Assembly: GCF_003994475.1 (NCBI RefSeq)
Contig: NZ_RZNY01000001.1
Span: 177,714 to 241,713, forward strand
DNA length: 64,000 nt
Reading direction: 5' to 3'
Source: Paenibacillus anaericanus
GTDB lineage: Bacteria; Bacillota; Bacilli; Paenibacillales; Paenibacillaceae
The notes under the pieces were generated by a model that did no database searches, was not told the DNA's origin, and worked only from the letters and a program-made list of their open reading frames with translations. Each line of letters opens with the position of its first letter. The first letter of the stretch is position 1. This document shows, one piece after another, positions 51,603-58,844 of this stretch. The position numbers were made by a program, and so were the translations under genes.

Positions 51603-52227
51603 CACTGCCACGTTCCTTCCGAATTGCATAGTACAACAATAAAGCCATACCAAACGTTGTAAAAAATAAATTTAGCCAAACTTCATTTTTGTACATAACA
51701 ATCATGAAGAATATGAAGAACAATGCGATTGAACTAATCAAGATAAAATGCTCTCGTTTTAATCGAAGTCTCTCGAAATCAAATGTAAATCCGATACCAA
51801 ACTTGTACAAAAGATAACCTAAAATAGTTGTTGAAATACCTGTAACCATCTGAAGTATGTATCCGTTAATATCAGTTGACTTCGCTACCTCAACAGTTCC
51901 AAATATAGAGACCATTATGAGTGTTTGGATAAGTCCGAATGCTAGATAACCGGTGATCGAGATAATAACTGACCACACGATCGGGACCCGCCATACTGTC
52001 GCTAATAAAAGAGCGAAGAGAGTTAAGTTAATGATCGGGACAATAAAAGCTAATTCAAGCTCATACCTCATTACAAAGCTCTGAATACACATGATAAGAA
52101 TTATGAATAGTGTTGGCCAAAGATGATCAATAAACTTTAGTCTGTACACCGAGAGCATTAGAATAAATAATCCAATGCCCTCAATCATTGAGTACAACAA
52201 AAACTCTAGTGGCTCCCAAAACACCAA
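51595..52227 (-). CDS. AgrC-sensor-like membrane protein without kinase domain
   Basis: 210 residues, six to seven hydrophobic spans over its entire length, ending in a short charged tail (YYAIRKERGSDD). The order of spans and spacing resemble the peptide-sensing N-terminal domain of AgrC, but no histidine-kinase domain (H-box, HATPase) follows, and none is found in this cassette. Its position first in the operon suggests a receptor or inhibitor for the LytTR protein. TTG or GTG (52224) start behind AGGAG. Confidence 0.75.
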   Translation of the reverse strand: MVFWEPLEFLLYSMIEGIGLFILMLSVYRLKFIDHLWPTLFIILIMCIQSFVMRYELELAFIVPIINLTLFALLLATVWRVPIVWSVIISITGYLAFGLIQTLIMVSIFGTVEVAKSTDINGYILQMVTGISTTILGYLLYKFGIGFTFDFERLRLKREHFILISSIALFFIFFMIVMYKNEVWLNLFFTTFGMALLLYYAIRKERGSDD

Positions 52228-52245
52228 GAACAGCTCCTCACGTGA

Positions 52246-52560
52246 CTAATTTTTCTCTTTCTTTTTACGCCATTCGTCGAGTAAGTCTTGGTAGTTTTGG
52301 ATCGTAGTTTCAAACCAGAATGAGCGGTTCCCAACTTGTATATCAGGATTGGGAAATAACTTTGTTTTGCGCGTATGATGAAAGTTCTTAGGGTCGACCT
52401 CGATTTTGTCGCAGACTTCCTTGTTGCCCAATAGAGGAGGCAACTTTTTGCCGCTTATAACTCCTCTGGCAGTTTCCAACTCATCGATAATCACGTGGAT
52501 CTTCTTTCCAACCTCTCCCCCTACCTCTTCGGCAAACGCGCGATATTGATCAATCGTCAA
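52246..52560 (-). CDS. Small HTH/excisionase-like phage protein
   Basis: About 104 residues. The C-terminal half (LLGNKEVCDKIEVDPKNFHH, then RKTKLFPNPDIQVGNRSFWF) resembles winged-helix/MerR-like excisionase domains with the K-x-G/F-P pattern. The TTG at 52560 is used (GGAGGT 7 bases upstream); upstream TTG/GTG codons are within the site. Its promoter holds the ATACGG palindrome. It is 18 bp upstream of the agr cassette and probably co-transcribed with it, hence possibly a regulator of it or an excision factor. Confidence 0.7.
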   Translation of the reverse strand: MTIDQYRAFAEEVGGEVGKKIHVIIDELETARGVISGKKLPPLLGNKEVCDKIEVDPKNFHHTRKTKLFPNPDIQVGNRSFWFETTIQNYQDLLDEWRKKKEKN

Positions 52561-52607
52561 CACCAGCACCTCCAAAAAGTTTTGATATTATTTGGTACAA
52601 CTATATC

Positions 52608-52646
52608 ATACGGTATTACCGTATAAAACACAAGGCTTTACCGTAT
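52608..52646 (-). promoter_or_regulatory. Promoter with ATACGG palindrome for the HTH-agr operon
   Basis: On the minus strand a -35 TTGTGT, 17-base spacer and -10 TATGAT fit a housekeeping promoter. The spacer contains the palindrome ATACGGTATTACCGTAT (52608-52624; written on the plus strand), and a half-site TACCGTAT follows at 52639-52646, 22 bp away (two turns). A matching palindrome is at 49086-49102. The regulator is unknown. Confidence 0.7.
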
Positions 52647-52670
52647 GTTTTTGAAATTTATTTTACGCAG

Positions 52671-52696
52671 ATAAAAACCACTGAAATGATCAGTGG
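52671..52696 (-). terminator. Terminator after the replication-relaxation gene
   Basis: On the minus strand CCACTGA and TCAGTGG pair around a five-base loop and are followed by TTTTT. It separates the FtsK/relaxation block from the agr operon. Confidence 0.82.
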
Positions 52697-52706
52697 CTTA
52701 ATGATG

Positions 52707-53303
52707 CTATTTTATTTTCTTTAACATCTCTTCCATACCAAATTGAAACACTTTGAACGGCCTGTTGCCTGCGTTATACTTCCCCTTTCCGATTATCCAT
52801 AGATACGGAAAAACCTTCTTCTGTGGCGGTTGCCAGCTCTCATTTTCCCACTCACCACTCACGAAATACTGTTCGTAACGGTTGAACTTTTCCGTCATGA
52901 CCTTCTCGGTATAAATGGTCCTCTGAATCTCAACGAACCACGGAGCTCCTTTCCAGATGACGAATGCGTCTGGCTCCGGTTGCCCCTTACTATACTTGGG
53001 TTCAACTTGAAACATCCTCGGCTCCTCGATCCGCTTGATCTGTTTGTAAAAATCAGCTATGGCGAGGAAGTGATTGATCTTTTGCGAATCGGGTTTGATC
53101 CTTACCTCAGCGGGGAAATAGATATACTTCCTTCTGTCGGTCGAGCACTTTACAGCCCCGTCTCTCCTAAGCCGCTTTAGGACTAGATTCGTCTGTGTGA
53201 TCGGCTGCTTTGTATGCGAAAAGTGTAACTCTGCTATATCGTCCCGAGTCAGACATCGGAACCGTTCCAGATCAGCTACAATTGCCTTGTCGCGGTCATT
53301 CAT
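52707..53303 (-). CDS. Replication-relaxation family protein
   Basis: 198 residues. It begins with a winged HTH (DRDKAIVADLERFRCLTRDDIAELHF; KRLRRDGAVKCST), followed by a nuclease-like part (PEPDAFVIWKGAPWFVEIQR with a D...E-x-Q/K pattern). The family is found in phages and conjugative elements, often next to an FtsK-like gene as here. Function is thought to concern replication or transfer. The start is uncertain (ATG 53303, or GTG 53357). Confidence 0.8.
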   Translation of the reverse strand: MNDRDKAIVADLERFRCLTRDDIAELHFSHTKQPITQTNLVLKRLRRDGAVKCSTDRRKYIYFPAEVRIKPDSQKINHFLAIADFYKQIKRIEEPRMFQVEPKYSKGQPEPDAFVIWKGAPWFVEIQRTIYTEKVMTEKFNRYEQYFVSGEWENESWQPPQKKVFPYLWIIGKGKYNAGNRPFKVFQFGMEEMLKKIK

Positions 53304-53403
53304 CTCAACGTTCACACTTAGAGCAGCGTACCCCACTATGCTCTGTTTGCTTGCCACACAATCCGCAATAAGCCATATACCAAAGTATTTTTAATCTCAT
53401 CAT

Positions 53404-54642
53404 TTACAGTACCCCCAACTCTATTGAATTATCGTCTTGCGGCTCGTATGCGGTCGTTCTTGGTACATCCAGTGTATTTATGTCAGAATGTCGCTTGAAT
53501 GGCTCCAGCAGCATCCTGGCATCCTCAATGCTTATGTGTGGACCCTGTACATACTGACAGCCATTCAGCTTCAGGACCATTCGCCCTTTCTCACTTTGTT
53601 TTATCGCGGCTGCCTCTCCACTGCCAATAGTGATTCTGCTATTGATCTCGTCGGCGTGCCTAAAAGCCATTCTGACCGTTAGGTTGTTCTTGAGCTTGCC
53701 GTCAAGTATATCCGCATCTGGACGCTGCATGGACAAGATCAAGAAGACACCCAGGGCACGACCTATCGTGCTGATTTCTTCGATCCCGTCCATGATGTCT
53801 TTTTCTTTCTTGAGCAAAGCCACCTCATCCACAGCTAAGACAATGTAAGCTGGTTTATCCCATTTAGGTAGATCATCAACGTGTGCGACTTCGTGGTGGT
53901 CAAGAAGATCCCCGCGCTTCTTCATTTCACGGCGTAGTTTCAAGACGATCTTATGAAGCCCAGCAGCATCCATGACAACATCTTGAGCAACGTCCCGAAA
54001 AATGTGGAATTCAGACCGCTTCATGTCGGCGCAATACAGTTCTAAGCTATCTCCGCAACTCCGGATCAGTGTGGTTAAGATGGATCTTAGAGCCACTGAT
54101 TTCCCGCTTCCAGTCTCCCCGGCTAGAAGTAGATGTGGATGTTCCACCATGTCATATAACACATCGCCTGAACGTGTACGACCTACGTAGACGGGTAGAC
54201 CGATTCCTTTGACGCATTCCCCTATCCTTTCGGCGTCGTACTCATACGACTCCATAGACGTCCTGTAGATGCACATCACAAATGTCGCTGCATCCTCGCC
54301 CTGCTCCAGTTCTGCAGTTGCTCCAAACACTTGCCGAAATAGCCAGGCTTTTTTCATGACCTCTTGTGGATCCAAACCGGTTGGAAGTCTAAACGCCGCC
54401 TCTGTCCGATTGATGTACACAGTCACTCTTCGTATAAGAGGGTAGTTTCGCAGCTCCCGCCCTTTATACCCCTGAAACCGATAATACATGCCGCCAATTC
54501 GAAACAGGTCCATGAGCTTCCTGCGTACCACCTGATCAGGCAGCCCCCGCCAAACACCCCATGCAGCCAGACTACAACCTCCCGCACCAGCTAACTTCAA
54601 AAGCTGAGCGGCTCCCGCCATCGTCACTCCGCTCATTATCAT
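53404..54642 (-). CDS. FtsK/SpoIIIE-like DNA translocase
   Basis: 412 residues. Walker A LLAGETGSGKSVALRSIL (about residues 172-189), Walker B YIVLAVDEVALL and the RPDADILDGKLKNNLTVRMAFR sensor segment identify the FtsK/SpoIIIE/TcpA family. One or two weakly hydrophobic stretches are near the N-terminus, unlike the four spans of host FtsK. Similar proteins occur in Bacillus phages and mobile elements and move DNA. AGGAG lies 8 bases before the ATG. Confidence 0.88.
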   Translation of the reverse strand: MIMSGVTMAGAAQLLKLAGAGGCSLAAWGVWRGLPDQVVRRKLMDLFRIGGMYYRFQGYKGRELRNYPLIRRVTVYINRTEAAFRLPTGLDPQEVMKKAWLFRQVFGATAELEQGEDAATFVMCIYRTSMESYEYDAERIGECVKGIGLPVYVGRTRSGDVLYDMVEHPHLLLAGETGSGKSVALRSILTTLIRSCGDSLELYCADMKRSEFHIFRDVAQDVVMDAAGLHKIVLKLRREMKKRGDLLDHHEVAHVDDLPKWDKPAYIVLAVDEVALLKKEKDIMDGIEEISTIGRALGVFLILSMQRPDADILDGKLKNNLTVRMAFRHADEINSRITIGSGEAAAIKQSEKGRMVLKLNGCQYVQGPHISIEDARMLLEPFKRHSDINTLDVPRTTAYEPQDDNSIELGVL

Positions 54643-54699
54643 TCGCTGCGCTCCTAACGATTTTCAGTTTCTTCGTCATATCTGTTGTCCTCGCTTGTA

Positions 54700-54746
54700 T
54701 TACATATGCAGCACTACATATGCACTTAATCATGTAATTACATATG
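54700..54746. repeat. Three TACATATG repeats
   Basis: TACATATG occurs at 54701-54708, 54715-54722 and 54739-54746, between the small membrane-protein gene and FtsK. These may be binding sites for a regulator of the FtsK-like gene or for the ParR-like protein; unproven. Confidence 0.5.
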
Positions 54747-54968
54747 TCAAAAGTAGACGTGGACGCCCATCAAATGGCCCAGCAGCTTCATTGCATCCCA
54801 GAAGTGATACAAACCGATAGAGATATAAACGATCGTACTTGCGATCCGTACATAGATCACTCTTCCGCCGTGTCCTGTGCGTTCGATATTACGCTCGATT
54901 ACGTGGGACACTGCTCCAGCAGCTAAAAACTGTATAATTGGTACTGTACTAACACCGAGCAACATCAT
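54747..54968 (-). CDS. Small membrane protein
   Basis: 73 residues with hydrophobic segments at about 1-20 and 38-62 (GVSTVPIIQFLAAGAVSHVI; VRIASTIVYISIGLYHFWDAM). No family. It overlaps the ParR-like gene by 4 bp, so it belongs to the partition operon; two short spans might hint at a holin-like or anchoring role, but nothing proves it. Confidence 0.65.
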   Translation of the reverse strand: MMLLGVSTVPIIQFLAAGAVSHVIERNIERTGHGGRVIYVRIASTIVYISIGLYHFWDAMKLLGHLMGVHVYF

Positions 54969-55177
54969 ATAAACCCCTCCGCTGAAAAGTCATTATTGTC
55001 ACTCGCATCGATCGCCTTAGTCATGACGACTGAGCTCACACCATCCATTTCACGTTGTACCAATCGCTTTAAGTATCCTGATTTGTTCGGACGATTCCGG
55101 ACATAATCATATTGCTGGAGCTGATCAGGATCCATTACATTAAATGCAACCTGGACGATCTTTATTTTCTTAGCCAT
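54965..55177 (-). CDS. ParR-like small partition adaptor
   Basis: 70 residues. AKKIKIVQVAFNVMDPDQLQQY and NRPNKSGYLKRLVQREMDG look like the ribbon-helix-helix N-terminus of ParR/AlfB-type proteins, which bind centromere repeats and load the actin filament. The tail is acidic (SDNNDFSAEGFI). GAGGAAG precedes the ATG at 55177; it overlaps the ParM-like gene by 8 bp. Confidence 0.72.
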   Translation of the reverse strand: MAKKIKIVQVAFNVMDPDQLQQYDYVRNRPNKSGYLKRLVQREMDGVSSVVMTKAIDASDNNDFSAEGFI

Positions 55178-55973
55178 AAAGCTTCCTCGCAATCAGGAAG
55201 AATGCTCTGACGTTTGCCGTGACCGGATCCCCGATTATTGGTTTAGAATTGGGAAAGTAAGCACGGATAGTCTCTTGTAATGCCTCGGTACCGCCTCCAC
55301 ACAGATAGACCGTGTCATGCTTACCCCAACCTGACGCAAGCGCTCTGATGGCGATCTGACGACCAAACGCAACCGGATCCGCAAAGCGTAATGTCTCCAT
55401 TCCCGTTGTGAGTGTGAAACTACCTTTGTCGTTAAACTTACGATCAAGAAGGGTTCCGAAATTAACCGTTCCACTGCCAATATCTATGATTCGGATAGTG
55501 TTTGAACTGGGCATCAACAAGCCGGCTGTAACTCCTTCAGCAGCGACTTCACATCTGGTTATAAGCAAGCTCCTTCTCTTGCCGTTAATCACAAGTTCAT
55601 GACGACCAATAACCATTTCTTTGATGAGCTGCTTTTCCTCTGGAGTGTGGGTTTTGATCGGTTGGCCGACAACGATTTTTTGTTCGATTCCATCGGTGTA
55701 TTGGTGCAAGGCAATAAGGATCCGAAGCAGTGCGTCCGGATGTGCCTTGCTATCGCCTTTCCTACTCTCTGCACACTCACTCTCGGAGAGCGCCAACGTT
55801 CCAGCAAAGCCCTTTTGCCCTCTATACTCCCATTCAAAATCATGTTCACCTTGTTGCTGCTTTAAGTTGCGCTCTCTCCAGTCGTAGCCTATAGCTGAAG
55901 GGAAACAATTAACCTTCTGTCCGTCATAAATCTTTGTTGAATCCCCGCCTGCATCAATCGCCACTATCGCCAT
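55170..55973 (-). CDS. ParM/StbA-like actin ATPase
   Basis: 267 residues. Phosphate-1 IVAIDAGGDSTKIY, phosphate-2 IRIIDIGSGTVNFGTLLD and the adenosine loop VYLCGGGTEAL are the actin-fold signatures. Plasmid ParM and AlfA make filaments that push DNA copies apart; phage versions exist in phages with an extrachromosomal stage. The start at 55973 has GGAG 8 bases upstream. It is the first gene of a minus-strand operon with the ParR-like and membrane genes. Confidence 0.87.
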   Translation of the reverse strand: MAIVAIDAGGDSTKIYDGQKVNCFPSAIGYDWRERNLKQQQGEHDFEWEYRGQKGFAGTLALSESECAESRKGDSKAHPDALLRILIALHQYTDGIEQKIVVGQPIKTHTPEEKQLIKEMVIGRHELVINGKRRSLLITRCEVAAEGVTAGLLMPSSNTIRIIDIGSGTVNFGTLLDRKFNDKGSFTLTTGMETLRFADPVAFGRQIAIRALASGWGKHDTVYLCGGGTEALQETIRAYFPNSKPIIGDPVTANVRAFFLIARKLYG

Positions 55974-56030
55974 CTGCATCACTCCTGTTGTTGAACTGGT
56001 TACAGAACCAGCCTAGCGCCGAGACTCGAT

Positions 56031-56053
56031 GTTCTGTATCTAGTTCTATATCT
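56031..56053. repeat. Direct repeats upstream of the ParM-like gene (candidate parC)
   Basis: GTTCTGTATCT (56031-56041) and GTTCTATATCT (56043-56053) are near-identical with a 12-bp period, directly upstream of parM. Type II partition loci use short iterons here as centromere and promoter operator. Only two clear copies are seen. Confidence 0.5.
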
Positions 56054-56064
56054 ATTCCTCACGG

Positions 56065-56134
56065 CTTGGTTAAAATTCGGAGTTTGGTGTATAAAATTTT
56101 CATAGATTGTCCACCCTTCTAATAGAGAGGGTGG
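56065..56134 (+). promoter_or_regulatory. Promoter and leader hairpin of the HTH-lipoprotein pair
   Basis: TTGGTT, about 18 bases, then TATAAA resembles a sigma-A promoter. Downstream, CCACCCT (56111-56117) and AGGGTGG (56128-56134) pair, which would hide the ribosome site of the HTH gene. Possible translational control; inferred. Confidence 0.5.
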
Positions 56135-56144
56135 TGAATATACT

Positions 56145-56369
56145 ATGCTAGGACTAGGAAAAAGACGGACGAAACTAGGGAAGTATTTAGATAGGCAAGG
56201 AATTAGCCAGGAATGGATTATAAAAAATACAGGGATTAGCAGGGATGGAATATCAGACTTGTGCGATGAAGAAAAGGGAGTTAAGCCGAGGGTTGGAACG
56301 AAACAAAAGATTATATCTTCGCTTCGAAAGCATGGGTACGACGTTCGGGCTGGTGACTTCTGGACCTGA
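56145..56369 (+). CDS. Small XRE-like HTH protein
   Basis: 74 residues. KYLDRQGISQEWIIKNTGISRDGISDLCD is a helix-turn-helix of the XRE group (key part: ISQEWIIKNTGISRDGISDL). Opposite to the surrounding phage genes, it forms a plus-strand unit with the lipoprotein gene. It may repress its own promoter through the inverted repeat. Confidence 0.75.
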   Translation: MLGLGKRRTKLGKYLDRQGISQEWIIKNTGISRDGISDLCDEEKGVKPRVGTKQKIISSLRKHGYDVRAGDFWT

Positions 56370-56441
56370 CCCTTTTCATGGAAACATCTTCCTAGTTTTG
56401 GTAGACTATTATAAAAATTACTTTAGGGGGAAAGTGTCCGA

Positions 56442-57059
56442 ATGAAGAGGATGGTTGTTTTGCTTTTGGTGTTGGTTACCTCAATATCGATCACCGCATG
56501 CATTAAAGGGAGTCAAAAAATAGAAAAGCTTAATAACCATATTCCAATCACTAAAAGTGAAGTGGTGAATGGTAATGAAGTAGATCCCGAAAGTAGTTCA
56601 GGTGAAAATGATAAAGGTAATCCCGCTGACATTTGGACTTATTACAATGACGCGACATGGTCAGATGAATTCAAGGGGTTAAAGTCAGAAATAATAAAAG
56701 TTGTTGTAAGCGACCGCGCACCTCGCTTAGATGATGAGTCGATATTTGATGCATCTGTAGTAGGTGTGAAATTTAAACTTGAGAACACAACCGAAGGAAT
56801 TTTTAATACATATCCTGATCAAGCGGTATTAGTGACTTCTACTGGTGAACAGATCGACATGCCAGAAATGTTGGTAAGCGATCATATAGGTGGGGAGATC
56901 GAGAAAGGTGTCATGAAAGAAGGAAGTGTGATCTGGTATTTAAACCGTGGACACGCTGAAGATATTACTTGGATTAAATTAAAATGGAATACAATTCAAG
57001 GCGATCTAATGGGTGATGGAGAACACACAAAGCATAGCGTAGAGTTGCAATTAAAGTAG
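56442..57059 (+). CDS. Lipoprotein, probable lysogenic-conversion (moron) gene
   Basis: 205 residues. Signal peptide with lipobox SITAC (Cys near 20), an acidic Ser/Asn-rich linker (about 35-65) and a beta-sandwich-like domain (DASVVGVKFKLENTTEGIF, QAVLVTSTGEQIDMPE) resembling DUF4352/DUF5067 immunoglobulin-like lipoproteins. It would be displayed on the lysogen's membrane; superinfection exclusion is one common role of such cargo. It has its own terminator and stands against the direction of the phage operons. Confidence 0.78.
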   Translation: MKRMVVLLLVLVTSISITACIKGSQKIEKLNNHIPITKSEVVNGNEVDPESSSGENDKGNPADIWTYYNDATWSDEFKGLKSEIIKVVVSDRAPRLDDESIFDASVVGVKFKLENTTEGIFNTYPDQAVLVTSTGEQIDMPEMLVSDHIGGEIEKGVMKEGSVIWYLNRGHAEDITWIKLKWNTIQGDLMGDGEHTKHSVELQLK

Positions 57060-57069
57060 TGTATAAAGC

Positions 57070-57105
57070 AAGACCACCGAGGCACTACGCCTTAGTGGTC
57101 TTTTT
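57070..57105. terminator. Terminator between lipoprotein and YolD genes
   Basis: AAGACCAC...GTGGTCTT stem with an inner GAGGC-loop pairing, followed by TTTTT on the plus strand. It may serve both convergent genes. Confidence 0.85.
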
Positions 57106-57107
57106 AA

Positions 57108-57440
57108 TTATTCTGCCGATAAGATATCCCCTATCCGTATCCACTGCCATTCATCTACTCCAGTAGCCAATTTAATCTCTCGTCTGTATGTTTGTACCAC
57201 TGTTACAATCCCACTCAATTCAACATCACGGTACTCGTCAAAGAGGTGTAATGTGACAGTCTGATGTTCTCTGAAGGAAGCAGCAAGCACTTGCTCTATC
57301 CGATGTATCTCTTGTTCATCGAGTTCGGGCTTCTTACGTTTTTTGGGTTCATTTGCACTCTCTTGTATAACCTCCTTATGCTGCGGCAACATCATACGGC
57401 TGGATTCCCATAGACCGTTACCTTGAAGTTTTTTGCTCAT
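57108..57440 (-). CDS. YolD-like protein
   Basis: 110 residues. NGLWESSRMMLPQHKE at the N-terminus and the C-terminal ELSGIVTVVQTYRREIKLATGVDEWQWIRIGDIL match YolD-like proteins, which accompany UvrX/YqjW-type Y-family polymerases in Bacillus and prophages. It overlaps the polymerase gene by 4 bp and is under the same LexA-type control. Confidence 0.9.
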   Translation of the reverse strand: MSKKLQGNGLWESSRMMLPQHKEVIQESANEPKKRKKPELDEQEIHRIEQVLAASFREHQTVTLHLFDEYRDVELSGIVTVVQTYRREIKLATGVDEWQWIRIGDILSAE

Positions 57441-58675
57441 TTGTAATGTCCTCCAATCTTCCCTGCTCTATCAATCGCCTGACCCGCTGCAGTAAGTGAT
57501 GCAGCCCTTAAAATTGCTGTATCTCCAAAACGATCTTTGATACTGTCCATGACTTTATCGATCGCACGCAGGTGATTTTTATCGTCAAATAATGTGATCT
57601 GGTAAGTATCCGCATCTGTCAGCCCAGACAGCGAAATCCCAACCCTTCTGACCGGTTGACGATCCCAATTAATATAGAAAAGGCGTTTTGCTGCTTCGTA
57701 TACTTCTTTTGTTAAGTTTGTGGGATCTTCTAGTTTCATCTGCCGATGGAATCCAGTTGGATGATCAAAATCGGCTCCTGAAATGCTTAGTGACACAACA
57801 CTACCCATGAGTCCCTTCCTCCTAGCTCTCCTACATACTTCTGTGGAGATGTCCTGAATCACAATCTCAATATCACGCGCCTCACTATAGTCTCTCGGAA
57901 GGGTCATACCGTTACCAATATCCTTTTGCATGTGGTGCGTACTGACACTTACAGGAGAATCGTCCATCCCATTAGCCACTCGCCAGATGACTTCCCCATT
58001 CACCCCCCATTTGTTTCTAAGTTTAAAAAGAGGCGTATGCGCCAGGTCACCAATCGTGTGTATTCCCATTTTGTATAGATGTGTTTCCATGCGAGATCCA
58101 ATGCCCCACATATCTCTAGTTGGCTTATGCCAGATGTGTTGGTCAAGTTCATCTTTTTTCAAAAAAAATATCCCTTCAGAATTCTTTTTTGCGATCATGT
58201 CGCAACATAGTTTTGCTATGACTTTATTTTCTCCAATACCAGCCCGAGCAAAGACACCTGTCTCAACTGAGATTCTATTTTGAATATGTCTCGCCAATTC
58301 AAAGGGATCATTGTTGTAAAAGTGCAAACTCCCTGTCACGTCTGCAAACAGTTCATCAATGCTATATGGCTCCACAAGGTCCGTAAATGATTCAATGATC
58401 CTTTTAATCTGCATGGAAACCTGAATGTATTTTCTCATGTGAGGTCGTACAATAACTAGGTCAGGGCATTTTTTCAGGGACTGCCATAACGCTTCTGCTG
58501 TCGTAACACCATAAGCCTTAGCCAAAGGGCAGGCAGCCAGAATGATACCAGATCGACGAGCCGGGTCTCCTGCGACTACAAGCGGCCTATCTTTATACTC
58601 TGGATGACCCGCCTTTTCTACACTTGCATAAAAGCTTTGCATGTCGATCAACATTATTGTTCGTTGCTTCTTCAT
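57437..58675 (-). CDS. Y-family DNA polymerase (UvrX/DinB-like)
   Basis: 412 residues. IMLIDMQSFYASVEKAGHP (catalytic Asp), YSIDELFADVTGSL (second catalytic Asp-Glu) and the helix-hairpin-helix MWGIGSRMETHLYKMGIHTIGDLAH define a translesion polymerase of the UmuC/UvrX type. It copies damaged DNA, at the cost of mutations. Start at 58675, with GGAGG upstream. Two LexA boxes lie upstream at 58699-58735. Confidence 0.93.
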   Translation of the reverse strand: MKKQRTIMLIDMQSFYASVEKAGHPEYKDRPLVVAGDPARRSGIILAACPLAKAYGVTTAEALWQSLKKCPDLVIVRPHMRKYIQVSMQIKRIIESFTDLVEPYSIDELFADVTGSLHFYNNDPFELARHIQNRISVETGVFARAGIGENKVIAKLCCDMIAKKNSEGIFFLKKDELDQHIWHKPTRDMWGIGSRMETHLYKMGIHTIGDLAHTPLFKLRNKWGVNGEVIWRVANGMDDSPVSVSTHHMQKDIGNGMTLPRDYSEARDIEIVIQDISTEVCRRARRKGLMGSVVSLSISGADFDHPTGFHRQMKLEDPTNLTKEVYEAAKRLFYINWDRQPVRRVGISLSGLTDADTYQITLFDDKNHLRAIDKVMDSIKDRFGDTAILRAASLTAAGQAIDRAGKIGGHYK

Positions 58676-58698
58676 TAAAATTTCGCCTCCGAATAATA

Positions 58699-58735
58699 CG
58701 AACATCTGTTTGTATTATATGCGAACAATCGTTCC
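58699..58735. promoter_or_regulatory. Two LexA (SOS) boxes between polymerase and ligase genes
   Basis: CGAACATCTGTTTG (58699-58712) and CGAACAATCGTTCC (58722-58735) match the Bacillus LexA consensus CGAACNNNNGTTC; the second is perfect. They sit in the divergent region and may control the YolD/polymerase operon and possibly the ligase. Confidence 0.85.
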
Positions 58736-58844
58736 CTATGCAATGGTAAAATAAGATACAATGGTTTCGAGTAACCAACTATCCCAACACTTACCGCCTC
58801 TATTCCAACAGGCCGCGCGCTATAATCGATTTAGAGGTGTTTTT

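Noticed and set aside
54572..54679. 35-aa minus-strand ORF with GAGG ahead of its ATG
   Set aside because: Lies almost entirely in another frame over the start of the FtsK-like gene and has no conserved-looking features; could at most be a leader peptide.
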